In this document: piece after piece, positions 6,917 through 7,257 of the stretch | How positions within the stretch are numbered: position 1 is the stretch's first letter | Layout of the letters: every line of letters starts with the position of its first letter | DNA from: RGIG1828 sp045592485 | GTDB taxonomy: Bacteria; Bacillota; Clostridia; UMGS1810 | Reading direction: 5' to 3' | Length of the DNA stretch: 7,257 nucleotides | NCBI GenBank assembly: GCA_045592485.1 | Contig: JAZNUS010000020.1 | Location: forward strand, 1 to 7,257 | Notes under the pieces: model-generated | What the model saw: the letters and a program-made list of their open reading frames with translations, nothing else | What the model was told of the DNA's origin: nothing | Databases searched by the model: none | Position numbers and translations under genes: made by a program

Positions 6917-6978
6917 CATATAATTTCATCTTATGGGGCATATAATTTTATTCTATGTCACATATAAATCCATTCTAT
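6917..6978 (-). repeat. three 18-bp direct repeats at 22-bp period, candidate operator array
   Basis: On the minus strand three related 18-mers begin at 6978, 6956 and 6934: ATAGAATGGATTTATATG, ATAGAATAAAATTATATG and ATAAGATGAAATTATATG, parted by exactly 4 bases (TGAC, CCCC). The middle copy plus one flanking base is an imperfect 19-bp dyad beginning CATA and ending TATG, with 7 of 9 arm positions symmetric. The array begins at the predicted transcription start of the aconitase operon and fills the leader to within about 8 bases of the ribosome binding site. A 22-bp period is close to two helical turns, placing all copies on one face of DNA, as expected for cooperative binding of a regulator. 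What binds is unknown. AT-richness could exaggerate the likeness, but the exact spacing argues against chance. Confidence 0.6.
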
Positions 6979-6985
6979 TTTATAC

Positions 6986-7014
6986 ATATTATCACATAAG
7001 CACACTGTTGTCAA
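6986..7014 (-). promoter_or_regulatory. sigma-A promoter of the aconitase operon
   Basis: On the minus strand a perfect TTGACA (7014-7009) is followed after 17 bases by TAATAT (6991-6986), with TGA directly before it forming an extended -10 element (TGn). Transcription would start near 6979, giving a leader of about 85 bases that contains the triple repeat. This is the best promoter match in the window. Confidence 0.75.
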
Positions 7015-7078
7015 TTTGAAACCGCAAATTCCGTGGATTGCAACAATGATTGGGGTGTAGGGGATATATAAAAATAGT

Positions 7079-7176
7079 TAAATTGGAATTTATCGAGCTA
7101 ATAACAAATGAGGCTAAAGCGAAAGGCTTCCCCTTGGTGGGGAAGCTGTCACCGTATGGTGACTGATGAGGGGAAC
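7079..7176 (+). repeat. MITE-like dispersed repeat, right copy with two hairpins
   Basis: Bases 7079-7145 match the reverse complement of 1-67 exactly. The outer part has two consecutive hairpins. The first is GCTTCCCC (7126-7133), loop TTGGT, GGGGAAGC (7139-7146). The second is GTCACC (7148-7153), loop GTAT, GGTGAC (7158-7163), followed by TGATGAGGGG. The outer limit is a guess, because only one copy shows this part. The AT-rich end points inward in both copies and the GC-rich hairpin end points outward. It lies about 65 bases upstream of the aconitase -35 box and has no coding capacity. Confidence 0.75.
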
Positions 7177-7189
7177 CCAAAGAAAGTAA

Positions 7190-7209
7190 TTTCAAATACA
7201 AATTTGAAA
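7190..7209. other. short AT-rich inverted repeat in the right flank
   Basis: TTTCAAAT (7190-7197) and ATTTGAAA (7202-7209) pair around a 4-base centre. Nothing else is seen between the dispersed repeat and the right edge of the window. It might be part of the repeat or an unrelated small palindrome; at this base composition it may be chance. Confidence 0.3.
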
Positions 7210-7257
7210 ATAGTTCAAACTACTGAAAATACTGCTTTCTAACGCTCCACTAACCAA

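Noticed and set aside
6919..6946. TATAAT hexamers on the plus strand within the triple repeat (6919-6924 and 6941-6946)
   Set aside because: Neither has a TTGACA-like box at 16-18 bases upstream, and no plus-strand gene follows. They are better explained as part of the repeat unit.
1..7145. Inverted repeats as ends of an autonomous transposon
   Set aside because: The four genes inside are housekeeping or surface genes, and no transposase, recombinase or replication gene lies between them. Two separate miniature elements are more likely.
6992..7201. 69-residue open frame on the minus strand across the right repeat and the aconitase promoter
   Set aside because: It has no good ribosome binding site, reads through the dispersed repeat hairpins and overlaps the -35 region of a strong promoter. 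Its composition is not protein-like.

Overview
The window looks like a chromosomal segment of a Gram-positive gut-type Clostridia. This is inferred from strong AGGAGG-type ribosome binding sites, a cell-wall-anchored SLH-domain protein, a eukaryotic-like NADP isocitrate dehydrogenase paired with an Aquifex-type aconitase, and a dispersed hairpin repeat of the kind I recall from intestinal Firmicutes. All four genes I can support lie on the minus strand, so transcription runs from high to low coordinates. No tRNA, rRNA, CRISPR, transposase or phage gene is visible.

Right end (6895-7257, 363 bases without a gene): from the right edge inward there is a short AT-rich tail with a small inverted repeat (7190-7209) and a MITE-like repeat with two GC-rich hairpins (about 7079-7176). 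Then come about 65 unremarkable bases, a strong sigma-A type promoter (7014-6986), three 18-bp direct repeats at an exact 22-bp period just downstream of the predicted transcription start (6978-6917), and the aconitase ribosome binding site.

Centre (6894-2934): a tight three-gene operon of aconitase, SGNH/GDSL-family hydrolase and NADP-dependent isocitrate dehydrogenase. Gaps are 12 and 13 bases, and each downstream ribosome binding site touches or overlaps the preceding stop codon. It ends at a perfect 14-bp hairpin terminator (2881-2914). Aconitase and isocitrate dehydrogenase perform consecutive steps, citrate to isocitrate to 2-oxoglutarate, which feed glutamate synthesis and make NADPH. 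The hydrolase between them has no known role in this pathway.

Left (2880-185): a separate unit with its own candidate promoter (2860-2832) and a long leader, encoding a secreted 853-residue protein with three N-terminal SLH domains. It ends at a 10-bp stem terminator (71-100). The 184 bases left of this gene hold only that terminator, AT-rich sequence and a second copy of the MITE-like repeat (1-67). That copy is an exact inverted match over 67 bases to the right-hand copy, so the whole four-gene block sits between inverted repeats.

The points most worth follow-up are the 22-bp-period triple repeat at the start of the aconitase operon, the SGNH hydrolase embedded between two consecutive TCA enzymes, and the perfect inverted repeats bracketing the block.
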